Below are positions 33,908-42,891 of a DNA stretch of 64,000 bases, piece by piece. A program made the translations under genes and the position numbers. The stretch's first letter is position 1; the number at the start of each line of letters is the position of its first letter. The notes beneath the pieces were generated by a model. The model did no database searches. It was not told the DNA's origin and saw only the letters and a program-made list of their open reading frames with translations. This DNA is from Eubacteriales bacterium (GTDB lineage: Bacteria > Bacillota > Clostridia > Lachnospirales > Lachnospiraceae): assembly GCA_030539395.1 (NCBI GenBank), contig JAUNSC010000004.1, positions 60,465 to 124,464 of the forward strand, in the 5' to 3' direction.

Positions 33908-36304
33908 ATGAAATCTGAACTACTGGCACCGGCAGGTTCTTATGAAAGTATGAAAGCTGCATATGCGGCTGGAGCAGACGCTGTCTATATCGGCGGAAGT
34001 CGTTTTGGGGCGAGGGCATATGCTGATAATCTTGATGAAGAGATGATGAGACGGGCTATTGACTATGCTCATGTGAGAAATAAAAAAATTTATTTAACAG
34101 TTAATACATTGCTAAAAGATTCTGAGCTGGAATCACTGTATGAGTATTTGAATCCTTTTTATAAAGAAGGATTGGATGCGGTCATTGTACAGGATTTTGG
34201 TGTTGTTAATATGATGAAAGAGACATTCCCGGAAATGGAGATACATGCCAGCACGCAGATGAATATTACATCGGAATACGGTGCGAAGCTTCTCAAAAAT
34301 ATGGGAGCATCAAGAATCGTTACTGCCAGGGAGTTATCTTTAGAGGAAATCAGGATAATACATGACAAAGTGGATATTGAAATTGAAAGCTTCATTCACG
34401 GTGCGCTTTGTTATTGCTATTCAGGACAGTGTCTTTTAAGCAGCATGCTGGGAGGCAGAAGCGGAAATCGTGGAAGATGCGCACAGCCATGCAGATTGCC
34501 ATATGAATTACATGGACAGGGAAAAGATGATGGAAACGGGAAATATCTCTTAAGTCCCAAAGATATATGTACATTGGATATCTTGCCTGATATACTGGAG
34601 AGCGGTGTTTATTCGCTGAAGATTGAAGGGCGGATGAAAAAACCGGAATATACTGCAGGGGTAGTGAGTATTTATCGAAAGTATCTGGATATTTACGAAA
34701 AAAATGGGAAAAAAGATTATTTTGTTTCCCGTGAAGATAAAAATATGCTGCTTGATCTTTATAACAGAGGCGGCTTTTCAACCGGATATTACAGGCAGCA
34801 TAATGGCCCTGATATGATGTCTGTACAGAGACCAAATCATCAGGGTACAAAAGCAGCAAAAATCATATCTGCTGATAACAGATGTTTAAAATTGCAGGCA
34901 CTGGAAACGCTCCATAGTGGAGATGTGCTTGAAGTCCCGGAAATGCAGAACAGAACTGAAATCGTGCTTCAAAATGAGGTCCGGGACGGAAAAATTTTCA
35001 GTATAAAGCGGGGCAGACAATTGAGTGCTGTCGGAAAAGGCAACATCCTTTTTAGAACCCGCAGCGAACAGTTACTTAAAATTTTAGAAAAAGATTATAT
35101 ATCGACTGAGTATTTGGAAAAAATTAATGGTAAATTAATACTTTCGAAACGAAAACCTGCTATACTTAATCTGGTATGTCAGAATTGCAGCGTGTCCGTG
35201 ACAGGAGCAAATCCGGAAGAAGCAAAGAACCGTCCTCTTTCACAAAAAGATGTAGAAAAACAGATTTGTAAGACGGGCGGCAGTGGTTTTTTCTTTGAAT
35301 CTCTTCAGATTGAAATGGAGAACGATCTGTTTATGCCTCTGCAAAGTCTGAATGAACTGCGCAGAAATGGCCTGGCAGAATTGGAGAGCAGGCTGCTGCA
35401 GATGTACCAAAGACAAGATGGAAAAAATGCGCAGGAAGAATATCTGCAGCGTAAAAACAGAAAAGAAGAAAATTCATCTGTAAGACTGGCCGTTTCTCTT
35501 GAACATACAGATGCGGTTGGTGAGATATGCAAAACAGACGATGTGGATTCAGTCTATATCGACTGCAATGCATTTGAGTGCCGGAATGATTTTGCAAAGC
35601 AGGGAAAGAAGTTCGCTGCATTATGTAAAAATACGGGGAAAAAGTGCTTTTATATTATGCCATGGATATTCAGGCAAAAAGCTGCCGAATATTATTTAAA
35701 GGATGAAGTATGGCAGACATTGTCCCATTTCGATGGTGTTTTATTGAGAAACCAGGATGAATATCTGTTTTTAAGGGCAATGGGCTACAAAGGCGAAATG
35801 GCAGCAGACTGGAATTTGTATACCTGGAACAGAAAGTCTCAGAAATTCTGGAGGGATAACGGGATTGTTTTTGATACTATTTCGCCGGAGCTCAATCGCA
35901 GAGAAATTATTCGCAGAGGATGCAGTGAAAGTGAACTTATTGTATATGGTCATCAGCCGCTGATGGTTTCGGCTCAGTGCCAGATAAAAAATATCTGCGG
36001 CTGTACGGGAAAACCGCAGATATTGACATTGAAGGACCGCAAGAAAAAGGAATTTGCTGTAAAAAATAACTGTCAGTTTTGTTATAATACGATATATAAT
36101 GGTGTAGTTACAGAACTGATCGACTGCGCAGAAAGTATCAGATGCATGGGATTGCCGGGTATACGGCTTCAGTTCACAACAGAAGGTAAAGAAAAGATTC
36201 TTTCTGTAATACATCGCTATGCAGATGCTTTTAAATCCGGATATAATAAAGATGCAACAGCTGGTGAATTTACCAGGGGCCACTTCGAACGGGGAGTGGA
36301 ATAG
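33908..36304 (+). CDS. U32-family protein with DUF3656 domain, RlhA/TrhP-like RNA hydroxylation factor
   Basis: The 798-residue protein begins with the U32 core: ELLAPAGSYESMKAAYAAGA, IHASTQMNITSEYG, the family block ESFIHGALCYCYSGQC, then GNRGRCAQPCRLPY and GVYSLKIEGRMKKPEY. Cysteines in CYCYSGQC, CAQPC and a later CGCTG and CQFC are likely Fe-S ligands. The middle and C-terminal regions match the DUF3656-type extension. Characterised relatives (RlhA, TrhP) hydroxylate cytidine in 23S rRNA or uridine-34 of tRNA using prephenate; a true protease role is doubtful for most members. Which RNA is targeted here cannot be told. GGAGG is upstream. Confidence 0.85.
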   Translation: MKSELLAPAGSYESMKAAYAAGADAVYIGGSRFGARAYADNLDEEMMRRAIDYAHVRNKKIYLTVNTLLKDSELESLYEYLNPFYKEGLDAVIVQDFGVVNMMKETFPEMEIHASTQMNITSEYGAKLLKNMGASRIVTARELSLEEIRIIHDKVDIEIESFIHGALCYCYSGQCLLSSMLGGRSGNRGRCAQPCRLPYELHGQGKDDGNGKYLLSPKDICTLDILPDILESGVYSLKIEGRMKKPEYTAGVVSIYRKYLDIYEKNGKKDYFVSREDKNMLLDLYNRGGFSTGYYRQHNGPDMMSVQRPNHQGTKAAKIISADNRCLKLQALETLHSGDVLEVPEMQNRTEIVLQNEVRDGKIFSIKRGRQLSAVGKGNILFRTRSEQLLKILEKDYISTEYLEKINGKLILSKRKPAILNLVCQNCSVSVTGANPEEAKNRPLSQKDVEKQICKTGGSGFFFESLQIEMENDLFMPLQSLNELRRNGLAELESRLLQMYQRQDGKNAQEEYLQRKNRKEENSSVRLAVSLEHTDAVGEICKTDDVDSVYIDCNAFECRNDFAKQGKKFAALCKNTGKKCFYIMPWIFRQKAAEYYLKDEVWQTLSHFDGVLLRNQDEYLFLRAMGYKGEMAADWNLYTWNRKSQKFWRDNGIVFDTISPELNRREIIRRGCSESELIVYGHQPLMVSAQCQIKNICGCTGKPQILTLKDRKKKEFAVKNNCQFCYNTIYNGVVTELIDCAESIRCMGLPGIRLQFTTEGKEKILSVIHRYADAFKSGYNKDATAGEFTRGHFERGVE

Positions 36305-36312
36305 GGGGAAAC

Positions 36313-37674
36313 GTGGTTAGTCTGATTATTCAATTTTCAAAATATGCAATTATAATTTTAATGGCGATATATACATTTCAGAGTTATATTGTATTCAGCA
36401 AAAGAGATGAAGAAGATAAAGAATTTCTGTTTCTTCGCCAGAATCTGATGATGTTTATGATTCATTTTATCGCATATGTGAATATGTATCTGGAAATGGA
36501 AGAAACAGAACTTGTATTTTTTTATGGTGCCCAATTTTTGTATCTGGCCGCAACACTTGTATTTTTCAGAAATCTTTATCCGAGAGCATCCAAACTTGTT
36601 GTGAACCATATGTGTATGCTGATCAGCGTGGGCTTTATTATGATTACCAGACTTTCATATGAACAGTCTATTAAACAGTTCAAAATTGTTGCCATATCTA
36701 CGGCAGTTGCACTTTTGGTTCCGGTGGTCATACGGAAAGTCCGTGTACTGACAAAATGGACCTGGGTTTATGCCATGGCAGGTATCGGTCTTCTTGCATT
36801 AGTTGCGGTGGCGGCAAACGAGATAAACGGTGCGAAACTGAGTTTTGCTGTTGCCGGTATCAGCGTGCAGCCATCAGAATTTGTAAAAATAATTTTTGTT
36901 TTCTGCATTGCGGGAATGCTCGGAAAAGCAAAGTCTTTTAAAGACATTGTAATTACCACCTGCGTGGCTGCGCTCCATGTTTTGATCCTTGTATATTCTA
37001 CAGATCTGGGAAGCGCACTTATCTTTTTTATGACTTATCTGGTCATGCTGTATGTAGCTACAAGAAACAGTCTGTATTTGCTTGCAGGCCTTGGTGCCGG
37101 TTCGGCTGCTGCGGTGGTTGCCTATAAATTATTTTATCATGTGAAAATTCGTGTACAGATATGGCAGAATCCTTTTGCGGATTATTCAGGAAGCGGATAT
37201 CAGATTGCACAGTCTCTGTTTGCAATTGCAGCCGGAGGATGGTTTGGAACGGGATTATTCCAGGGGACTCCTGGTAATATTCCTTATGTCGAACAAGATT
37301 TTATGTTCGCAGCAATTGCCGAAGAACTTGGCGGAATTTTTGCTATCTGCCTGATTCTTATTTGTATGAGCTGCTATATTATGTTTGTTAATATTGCAAT
37401 GCGGCTTTCCAACCGGTTTTACCGTCTGGTTGCTTTAGGTCTCGGGACCATGTATGCCGTACAGGTTTTCCTTACGGTCGGCGGCGCTATGAAATTTATT
37501 CCGATGACAGGTGTAACACTTCCGCTTGTCAGCAGCGGCGGAAGTTCTATATTAAGTACGATATTGATGTTTGCAATCATACAGGGATTATATATCCTTC
37601 GGGAAGATGAGGAGGAGCAATTTGAGAGATTCAGAGAGAGAGAATTGGGAAGCCGGGGATACTATGAACCGTGA
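36313..37674 (+). CDS. SEDS-family peptidoglycan polymerase (FtsW/RodA/SpoVE type)
   Basis: Membrane glycosyltransferase polymerising lipid II. About ten to twelve membrane helices; SEDS landmarks are ISVQPSEFVKI, STDLGSALIFF with the catalytic-type Asp, GYQIAQSLFAIAAGGWFGTG, EQDFMFAAIAEELGG and the C-terminal GVTLPLVSSGGSS. The 453-residue protein starts at a GTG (36313), supported by AGGGGGAA just upstream. An N-terminal region of about 110 residues precedes the canonical SEDS core, longer than in RodA. The next gene, overlapping by 11 bases, is its class B transpeptidase partner. Confidence 0.9.
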   Translation: MVSLIIQFSKYAIIILMAIYTFQSYIVFSKRDEEDKEFLFLRQNLMMFMIHFIAYVNMYLEMEETELVFFYGAQFLYLAATLVFFRNLYPRASKLVVNHMCMLISVGFIMITRLSYEQSIKQFKIVAISTAVALLVPVVIRKVRVLTKWTWVYAMAGIGLLALVAVAANEINGAKLSFAVAGISVQPSEFVKIIFVFCIAGMLGKAKSFKDIVITTCVAALHVLILVYSTDLGSALIFFMTYLVMLYVATRNSLYLLAGLGAGSAAAVVAYKLFYHVKIRVQIWQNPFADYSGSGYQIAQSLFAIAAGGWFGTGLFQGTPGNIPYVEQDFMFAAIAEELGGIFAICLILICMSCYIMFVNIAMRLSNRFYRLVALGLGTMYAVQVFLTVGGAMKFIPMTGVTLPLVSSGGSSILSTILMFAIIQGLYILREDEEEQFERFRERELGSRGYYEP

Positions 37675-39220
37675 TATTGATATTCCGGAATTTGTATCTT
37701 ATCAGGAATATGAACAGCCATATTATGAAGAACCGGAGCGGGAGCCGAAAAAACCGGGACATAATAATAAGCCGGTAACAAAAAAACAGCGTAACAGGAC
37801 ATACGGTCGGGTGGCGTATTTATTTTCGGCAATGTTTCTTGCGCTGGTAGGATATATGGTTTATTTTAATGTAAAACTTACGGATGAATTGAAAGCAAAT
37901 CCAAATAATACGAAGATGGACGAGCAAAAACAATATGTTGTAAGGGGAAGTATTTATTCTTCCGACGGTGAGATCCTTGCAGGGACAAACGTGGATACTG
38001 ACGGTAATGAGGAAAGGGTGTATCCTTACGGAAATGTTTTTGCCCATGTTGTGGGTTATACAACAAACGGGAAGGCCGGACTTGAAGCCACGTATAATAC
38101 AGATCTGCTTACCTCAAATACATCTATTCTGGAACAGGTGGATAAAGGCGTTAAGAATCAGAAGGTAAGAGGAGACAGCCTTATTCTTACACTGGATTCA
38201 AGGCTTCAGCAGGTTGCATGCAATGCACTGGGGGCATACAGAGGAGCAGTTGTTGTAATGGAGCCATCTACCGGACGTATACTTGCACTTGTATCTAAGC
38301 CGGATTTTGATCCGAATGAAATGGAAGAAAGATGGGAATACCTGATTGCTGAGGATGCGCACAGTCCACTGCTTAACAGAGCGATGCAGGGGTTATACCC
38401 ACCGGGATCAACATTCAAAATAATGACTGTGTTGGAATATATCAGAGAACATCCTGATGATTATATGAACTATGAGTGGAATTGTGAGGGATATCTGACA
38501 AACGGCGATGTTACCATAAACTGTTTTGAGGGAGAAGTACATGGATATGAAGATTTGCAGGCATCGATTCAGCATTCCTGCAATACGTCCATGGCTAATA
38601 TAGGATTAAGCCTGAATATCAGTCAGTTTGCAAAACTGTGTAATGATTTTCTGTTTAACAGTAAGCTGCCGACATTTTTACCCTATAGCAGCAGTTCTTT
38701 CACATTGAATGAAAATTCTTCAAATGGCGATATTATGACTACATCTATTGGCCAGGGTGATACACTGGTTACACCATTTCATATGGCGCTGATTACCTGT
38801 GCAGTAGCGAATGACGGAGTCCTTATGAATCCCTATCTTGTGGAGAGAATTGAAAATACAGAAGGTATTGAAGTCAGTTCTTCAAAACCGATGCAGTATA
38901 AACGTTTAATGTCTTCTCAGGAAGCCTCCGTGCTCAAACAGTATATGCAAAGTGTTGTAGAGGGAGGAACTGCGTCAAGCCTGTGGGATCTTGGATTTAC
39001 AGTTGCAGGTAAGACGGGATCTGCGGAATATGAAGTAGATGGGAATACAGGTGAAGAAGAGAATTTCTCCACGCATTCATGGTTTATCGGCTTTTCCAAT
39101 GTGGAGGATCCGGATATTGTGGTAAGCGTGATCGCAGAAGATGGGGGAACCGGACGGTCGGCAGCAGTTCCGATTGCCCGTGAAATTTTCCAGACATATT
39201 ATGCGAATATGCAATATTGA
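37664..39220 (+). CDS. class B penicillin-binding protein (PbpA-like transpeptidase)
   Basis: A 518-residue membrane-anchored transpeptidase. A charged cytoplasmic N-terminus of about 50 residues, one hydrophobic helix (about 53-73), a dimerisation domain, and a transpeptidase domain with S249-TFK (SxxK), S305-CN (SxN) and K450-TG. The size and the order after a SEDS gene fit the PbpA/PBP2 partner of RodA-like polymerases. The start at 37664 overlaps the SEDS gene; a longer reading frame from 37571 is rejected because it lies deep inside that gene. No promoter is visible between them, so the two form one unit. Confidence 0.9.
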   Translation: MNRDIDIPEFVSYQEYEQPYYEEPEREPKKPGHNNKPVTKKQRNRTYGRVAYLFSAMFLALVGYMVYFNVKLTDELKANPNNTKMDEQKQYVVRGSIYSSDGEILAGTNVDTDGNEERVYPYGNVFAHVVGYTTNGKAGLEATYNTDLLTSNTSILEQVDKGVKNQKVRGDSLILTLDSRLQQVACNALGAYRGAVVVMEPSTGRILALVSKPDFDPNEMEERWEYLIAEDAHSPLLNRAMQGLYPPGSTFKIMTVLEYIREHPDDYMNYEWNCEGYLTNGDVTINCFEGEVHGYEDLQASIQHSCNTSMANIGLSLNISQFAKLCNDFLFNSKLPTFLPYSSSSFTLNENSSNGDIMTTSIGQGDTLVTPFHMALITCAVANDGVLMNPYLVERIENTEGIEVSSSKPMQYKRLMSSQEASVLKQYMQSVVEGGTASSLWDLGFTVAGKTGSAEYEVDGNTGEEENFSTHSWFIGFSNVEDPDIVVSVIAEDGGTGRSAAVPIAREIFQTYYANMQY

Positions 39221-39310
39221 TGATGCCAGGGTCAAAAGGTCTGAAACCACACCGTGTCTGCGCAGGGTGAATTCGGATTTTTAACACTTAAACCAATATT
39301 AGAAAAAACA

Positions 39311-39339
39311 TTGCGGTTTTATAAAAAAAGCGGTATACT
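39311..39339 (+). promoter_or_regulatory. promoter for the Nudix gene
   Basis: TTGCGG (39311-39316), 17-base spacer, TATACT (39334-39339), ending 42 bases before the ATG. Confidence 0.65.
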
Positions 39340-39381
39340 ATAGTCAGCACAAGAACACAACGCACTACAGGAGGAATTGCA

Positions 39382-39834
39382 ATGATTGAGGCAACGAGCT
39401 GTGGCGGTGTGGTAATATTCAGAGGTAAAATCCTGCTCTTATTTAAAAGTTATAAGAATAAATACGAGGGCTGGGTGCTGCCAAAGGGAACGGTGGAAGC
39501 CGGTGAAGAATATAAAGATACTGCGCTCAGGGAGGTACAGGAAGAGACAGGCGTACATGCCAGTATAGTCAAATATATCGGCAAAAGCCAGTATACTTTT
39601 AATGTGCCGGAAGATGTGGTTGAAAAAGATGTACACTGGTATCTTATGCGTTCAGAAAGTTATTATAGTAAACCACAACGCGAGGAACATTTTGTGGATT
39701 CGGGATATTATAAATATCACGAAGCCTATCATCTCCTGAAATTTGCCAATGAGAGAATGATGCTCGAAAGAGCCTATGATGAATATCTTTCCCTTAAGAA
39801 AGCAAATTTGTGGGGTAACAAGAATCATTTTTAG
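39382..39834 (+). CDS. Nudix hydrolase
   Basis: A 150-residue enzyme that hydrolyses a nucleoside diphosphate linked to another moiety. The Nudix box is perfect (GTVEAGEEYKD then TALREVQEETGV; GX5EX7REUXEEXGU), near residues 35-57. GWVLPKG before it and the absence of an N-terminal extra domain suggest the Ap4A/MutT-like subgroup. The substrate cannot be decided. AGGAGG precedes the ATG; the gene has its own promoter and is followed by a long hairpin (39837-39868). Confidence 0.9.
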   Translation: MIEATSCGGVVIFRGKILLLFKSYKNKYEGWVLPKGTVEAGEEYKDTALREVQEETGVHASIVKYIGKSQYTFNVPEDVVEKDVHWYLMRSESYYSKPQREEHFVDSGYYKYHEAYHLLKFANERMMLERAYDEYLSLKKANLWGNKNHF

Positions 39835-39910
39835 GTAGAAAGACTGGTGAAATTTCATCGGTCTTTCTGTGCAATAGATTAAATTTCAAAAAAATGGCAA
39901 GGATATTAGT

Positions 39911-40300
39911 ATGAAATGGTATCGCAAATTATATCTTGGTGAAGGAATGAAAAAGAGCAGAAAAGAATTGATAAAGAAGCTTGAGACAAACGCCGGTCTT
40001 CCGGGAGTGTATGTTATCACACTGGCTTCCAATGGGCGTGATCTTTTTGATATTTTTTCTGCAAATCAGTTGTTGCAGCCTGTTCTTCATGGCCTTTGTC
40101 CGCCGATCATCGGACTTTCTTCCGGATATGAAGAAGCGATGGAACTCTCAAAAGATATTGCATTAGCCGCATACCGGACAAACGGAAATTTTGATATTCC
40201 GGCATATCTGCAGGGGCAGATGGAGAATGGCGAAGAATGGATATATGAGTATCCTGTGCAGAAATTGAAAAAAAGGAAAAAATTTTTATTTAGAAAGTAA
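39911..40300 (+). CDS. uncharacterised 129-residue protein
   Basis: I do not recognise a named family. The protein is soluble, with a basic C-terminus (KLKKRKKFLFRK) and a central region (GVYVITLASNGRDLFDIFS, HGLCPPIIGLSSGYEEAMEL) that looks like a compact alpha/beta fold. AAGGAT precedes the ATG. It lies 16 bases before the DUF2953 gene and may be co-transcribed with the sporulation-related ytfI/ytfJ-like genes. Real coding status is supported by its start signal, its tight packing and the lack of competing frames of note. Confidence 0.65.
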   Translation: MKWYRKLYLGEGMKKSRKELIKKLETNAGLPGVYVITLASNGRDLFDIFSANQLLQPVLHGLCPPIIGLSSGYEEAMELSKDIALAAYRTNGNFDIPAYLQGQMENGEEWIYEYPVQKLKKRKKFLFRK

Positions 40301-40315
40301 ACAGCAGGTGAGATC

Positions 40316-41341
40316 ATGCTACATATTGTGTTTACGATTTTGAAAATACCATTTATCCTGCTTGCAGTGATCCTGCTTTTGCTGTTGCTCATATTGGTAC
40401 TGGTTTCATTTGTGCCTGTAAGATATCGGGTTACGGCAAAAAAAGATAAGCAAATATATGCAGCGGGAAAGGTATCGTGGCTTTTGCGCATAATAATGGT
40501 TTTGTTTGAATATTCCGAAAAAGGAGTTCATTTTCAAATAAAACTGTTTGGTTATCCTCTTCTCGGGGATAAATCTTCAAAAAAAACAGGCAGGAGAAAA
40601 AAGAATAAGCCTGATCAGGATGATATTAATTCAGAAAATATTTATTCAGAATGCATCGATTCGGAAAATACTGTCCCGGATGTTATAGACCAGGCAGATG
40701 AGCATCTGGATTTTGAGACTGAAAAAAGGCAGGGGAAGCCGGAAGAACCGGATTTTATAAATGATACAGAAACAGAAGTTGAATCTGACAATCCGGATTA
40801 TATAGAGGTTTCAGATAAATTTGACAGCTGTATCGAAAACCCTGATTTAACTCGTCAAAAAACTTCAGATGGGGGTATTTTTCATAAAATTTTAAATTTG
40901 TGGGAAAAGATAAAAGCTTTTTTCAAAGGGTTGATTGAAAAACTGAGAAATATAAATGAGACAATACAATCCCTTAAATCGAAATTGAATTATTACAAAC
41001 GGTTGTGGTACGATGATCATACACAGGCATCCTGGAGACATTTGAAAAAAGAGGTTGTGTATGTATTAAGACATATCCGTCCGCGCAAAGTGAACGGATG
41101 GGTAAAACTGGGTCTGGACGATCCTGCTCTAACTGGCCAGCTGCTTGGACTGCTTTGCATATTGCAGGGTTTAAGCGGGAATCATTTGATAGCAGAAGCA
41201 GATTTTGAAAAAAAGATGTTTGAAAGTGATTTTCAGTTAAAAGGGCATATAAGACTTTGTCATTTTTTTAAAGTGGCGTTGGCACTGCTTTTTGATAAAC
41301 ATTGCCGCATTACATTTAAACGTATAAGAAAGTTATTATAA
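40316..41341 (+). CDS. DUF2953 (YtfI-like) membrane protein
   Basis: A 341-residue protein with one N-terminal hydrophobic segment (residues 7-34), then a short conserved stretch (VPVRYRV), a long acidic, low-complexity linker (about residues 85-180, rich in Asp/Glu/Ser), and a C-terminal domain with DDPALTGQLLGLL that is the DUF2953 signature. In Bacillus subtilis ytfI lies beside ytfJ, and both belong to the sporulation programme; the same pair is found here. Function unknown. AGCAGGTGA is upstream. Confidence 0.8.
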   Translation: MLHIVFTILKIPFILLAVILLLLLLILVLVSFVPVRYRVTAKKDKQIYAAGKVSWLLRIIMVLFEYSEKGVHFQIKLFGYPLLGDKSSKKTGRRKKNKPDQDDINSENIYSECIDSENTVPDVIDQADEHLDFETEKRQGKPEEPDFINDTETEVESDNPDYIEVSDKFDSCIENPDLTRQKTSDGGIFHKILNLWEKIKAFFKGLIEKLRNINETIQSLKSKLNYYKRLWYDDHTQASWRHLKKEVVYVLRHIRPRKVNGWVKLGLDDPALTGQLLGLLCILQGLSGNHLIAEADFEKKMFESDFQLKGHIRLCHFFKVALALLFDKHCRITFKRIRKLL

Positions 41342-41354
41342 GGAGGAAAATAAA

Positions 41355-41786
41355 ATGGCATCAGAAAATAATTTCCAGTCTAAAGTAGAATCGTTATTTA
41401 AAGGAATGGATGGATACATGCATTCCAAAACCGTAGTAGGTGATGCAATCACAGTAGGTGATACTATTATTTTGCCGTTGATTGATGTGTCTTTCGGTGT
41501 AGCCGCCGGGGCTCTGGAAGGACAGGAGAATTCACGCCGCAAAAACAATGGCGGAGGCGGGATGGGATGTAAAATGACTCCCAGTGCTGTGCTTGTTATT
41601 CAAAATGGCACTTCCAAACTCGTAAATGTTAAGAATCAGGATGGGCTTACAAAAGTTCTGGATATGGTACCGGATTTTGTGAACAGATTTACTTCGGGAA
41701 CCGGCTTTGCGTCAGGAGCCGCTTCAGGAACATCTGCTTCTGATCAGACAGCCGGAGAAGAAAGTCAGGTTAATGGTCAGAAATAG
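41355..41786 (+). CDS. ytfJ: YtfJ/GerW-family sporulation protein
   Basis: A 143-residue protein of the GerW family, needed in Bacillus for a germination-related step of the spore. Conserved segments: GMDGYMHSKTVVGDAITVGD, TIILPLIDVSFGVAAGA, GGGGMGCKMTPSAVLVI. The last 25 residues are a Gly/Ser/Ala-rich tail. AAGGAGG precedes the ATG, 13 bases after the DUF2953 gene. Together with the SASP gene this indicates a sporulating organism. Confidence 0.88.
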   Translation: MASENNFQSKVESLFKGMDGYMHSKTVVGDAITVGDTIILPLIDVSFGVAAGALEGQENSRRKNNGGGGMGCKMTPSAVLVIQNGTSKLVNVKNQDGLTKVLDMVPDFVNRFTSGTGFASGAASGTSASDQTAGEESQVNGQK

Positions 41787-41843
41787 TCACGAAATGCTGT
41801 TAATTTGAATAAACTAAATAAAAGAAGTATCAGGAGAATGCCA

Positions 41844-41981
41844 ATGAAACGAATCGCAGGGTATACCTTGTTCTGGATTGCAGTGGGAATGCTGATTTCC
41901 CTTTTTATATCCAACACGTTCTGGAGTGTTCTCCTTATTTTTATCCTTCTTCTGGCAGGATATAATCTCTTTTTATGTTAG
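41844..41981 (+). CDS. 45-residue two-helix membrane protein
   Basis: Short reading frame MKRIAGYTLFWIAVGM and on, ending NLFLC then TAG. It is almost wholly hydrophobic: two predicted helices (about 7-24 and 27-43) split by a short SNTFW turn. AGGAGA lies six bases before the ATG, and the gene follows ytfJ by 57 bases, so it may be the last gene of that transcript. Below the usual size cut-off, hence easily missed. Similar small proteins occur in Lachnospiraceae as far as I recall; function unknown. Confidence 0.65.
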   Translation: MKRIAGYTLFWIAVGMLISLFISNTFWSVLLIFILLLAGYNLFLC

Positions 41982-42050
41982 GGAAGGAGTTCCGGAGAAA
42001 TTGTGATATGGAAATATGAAATGAAAATTCCGGGGATTTCCTGTTGCATA

Positions 42051-42080
42051 AAAACCGCCGTGAAAATTCACGACGGTTTT
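42051..42080. terminator. bidirectional terminator between the ytfJ region and rpmB
   Basis: AAAACCGCCGTGAA (42051-42064) pairs with TTCACGACGGTTTT (42067-42080), one mismatch. The A-run and T-run flanks suit both strands, and the genes on the two sides converge here. Confidence 0.8.
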
Positions 42081-42092
42081 AACTCTCAGTGA

Positions 42093-42278
42093 TTAAGCTC
42101 TTTCAACTTTGCCGGATCTTAAACAAGAAGTACATACGTACATCTTCTTAGCTGCTCCGTTTACTTTAACTTTAACAGATTTGATGTTTGATTTCCACAT
42201 TTTGTTTGATCTTCTATGAGAGTGGCTCACATTATTTCCGAAATGAGCGCCTTTATCACAAATTGCACATTTAGCCAT
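42093..42278 (-). CDS. rpmB: 50S ribosomal protein L28
   Basis: A 61-residue L28 with two CxxC-type pairs (CAICDKG near the start and CTSCLRSGK near the end), the zinc-binding version. FGNNVSHSHRRSN is the family signature. Read on the minus strand and divergent from the asp23-like gene, the same order (rpmB beside yloU) as in Bacillus. Confidence 0.96.
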   Translation of the reverse strand: MAKCAICDKGAHFGNNVSHSHRRSNKMWKSNIKSVKVKVNGAAKKMYVCTSCLRSGKVERA

Positions 42279-42339
42279 GATTGCACCTCCTTATTCTCAT
42301 TTTGGGTCGTACCATCATGTACAGACCGACAACAATCGT

Positions 42340-42368
42340 ATTTTAGCAGATAGTACATTAATTTGCAA
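42340..42368 (-). promoter_or_regulatory. rpmB promoter
   Basis: On the minus strand TTGCAA (42363-42368) is followed after 17 bases by TAAAAT (42340-42345). On the opposite strand a TATACT at 42412-42417 may be the -10 of the asp23-like gene, with a poor -35. Confidence 0.65.
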
Positions 42369-42517
42369 GTATAATTTAAAAAAAGATGTTTCCTTTTTGA
42401 TAAAAACTTGGTATACTGTTAAAGAATATATGATTAGTATTATAATCCGATGTCATTGAGTGCTATTGACAAAACAAAAATCTCATGACAAATTATAAGG
42501 AGTTTGGAGGTAATTAG

Positions 42518-42877
42518 ATGAAAGGGCGTATGGAAAATGAACTGGGGACAATCTCCATTGATACGGATGTAATTGCCACATATGCAGGAAGTGTTGCAGT
42601 GGAATGCTTTGGCATAGTAGGTATGGCGGCAATCAGTATGAAAGATGGTCTGGTGAAACTTCTTAAAAGGGATAGCCTGAAGCATGGAATTAATGTTAAC
42701 GTCAGTGAAGACAATAAGATTTCTTTGAATTTCCATGTCATTGTTTCTTACGGTGTCAGCATCTCTGCAGTTGCAGAAAATCTGATCAGCAATGTGAAAT
42801 ACCGTGTAGAGGAATTTACAGGTATGGAGATTGATAAAATAAATATATTTGTAGAAGGTGTAAGAACCATCGATTAA
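42518..42877 (+). CDS. Asp23/Gls24 family envelope-stress-type protein (YloU-like)
   Basis: A 119-residue member of the Asp23 family. GTISIDTDVIATYAGSVAVE, GIVGMAAISM and VSYGVSISAVAENLISNV are characteristic. In Staphylococcus, Asp23 is a membrane-proximal protein of the envelope stress response; the Bacillus equivalent in this position is YloU, and its exact job is unclear. GGAGGT precedes the ATG, and fakA follows after 14 bases, as in many Firmicutes. Confidence 0.9.
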   Translation: MKGRMENELGTISIDTDVIATYAGSVAVECFGIVGMAAISMKDGLVKLLKRDSLKHGINVNVSEDNKISLNFHVIVSYGVSISAVAENLISNVKYRVEEFTGMEIDKINIFVEGVRTID

Positions 42878-42891
42878 GGAGGAACTCTGAA

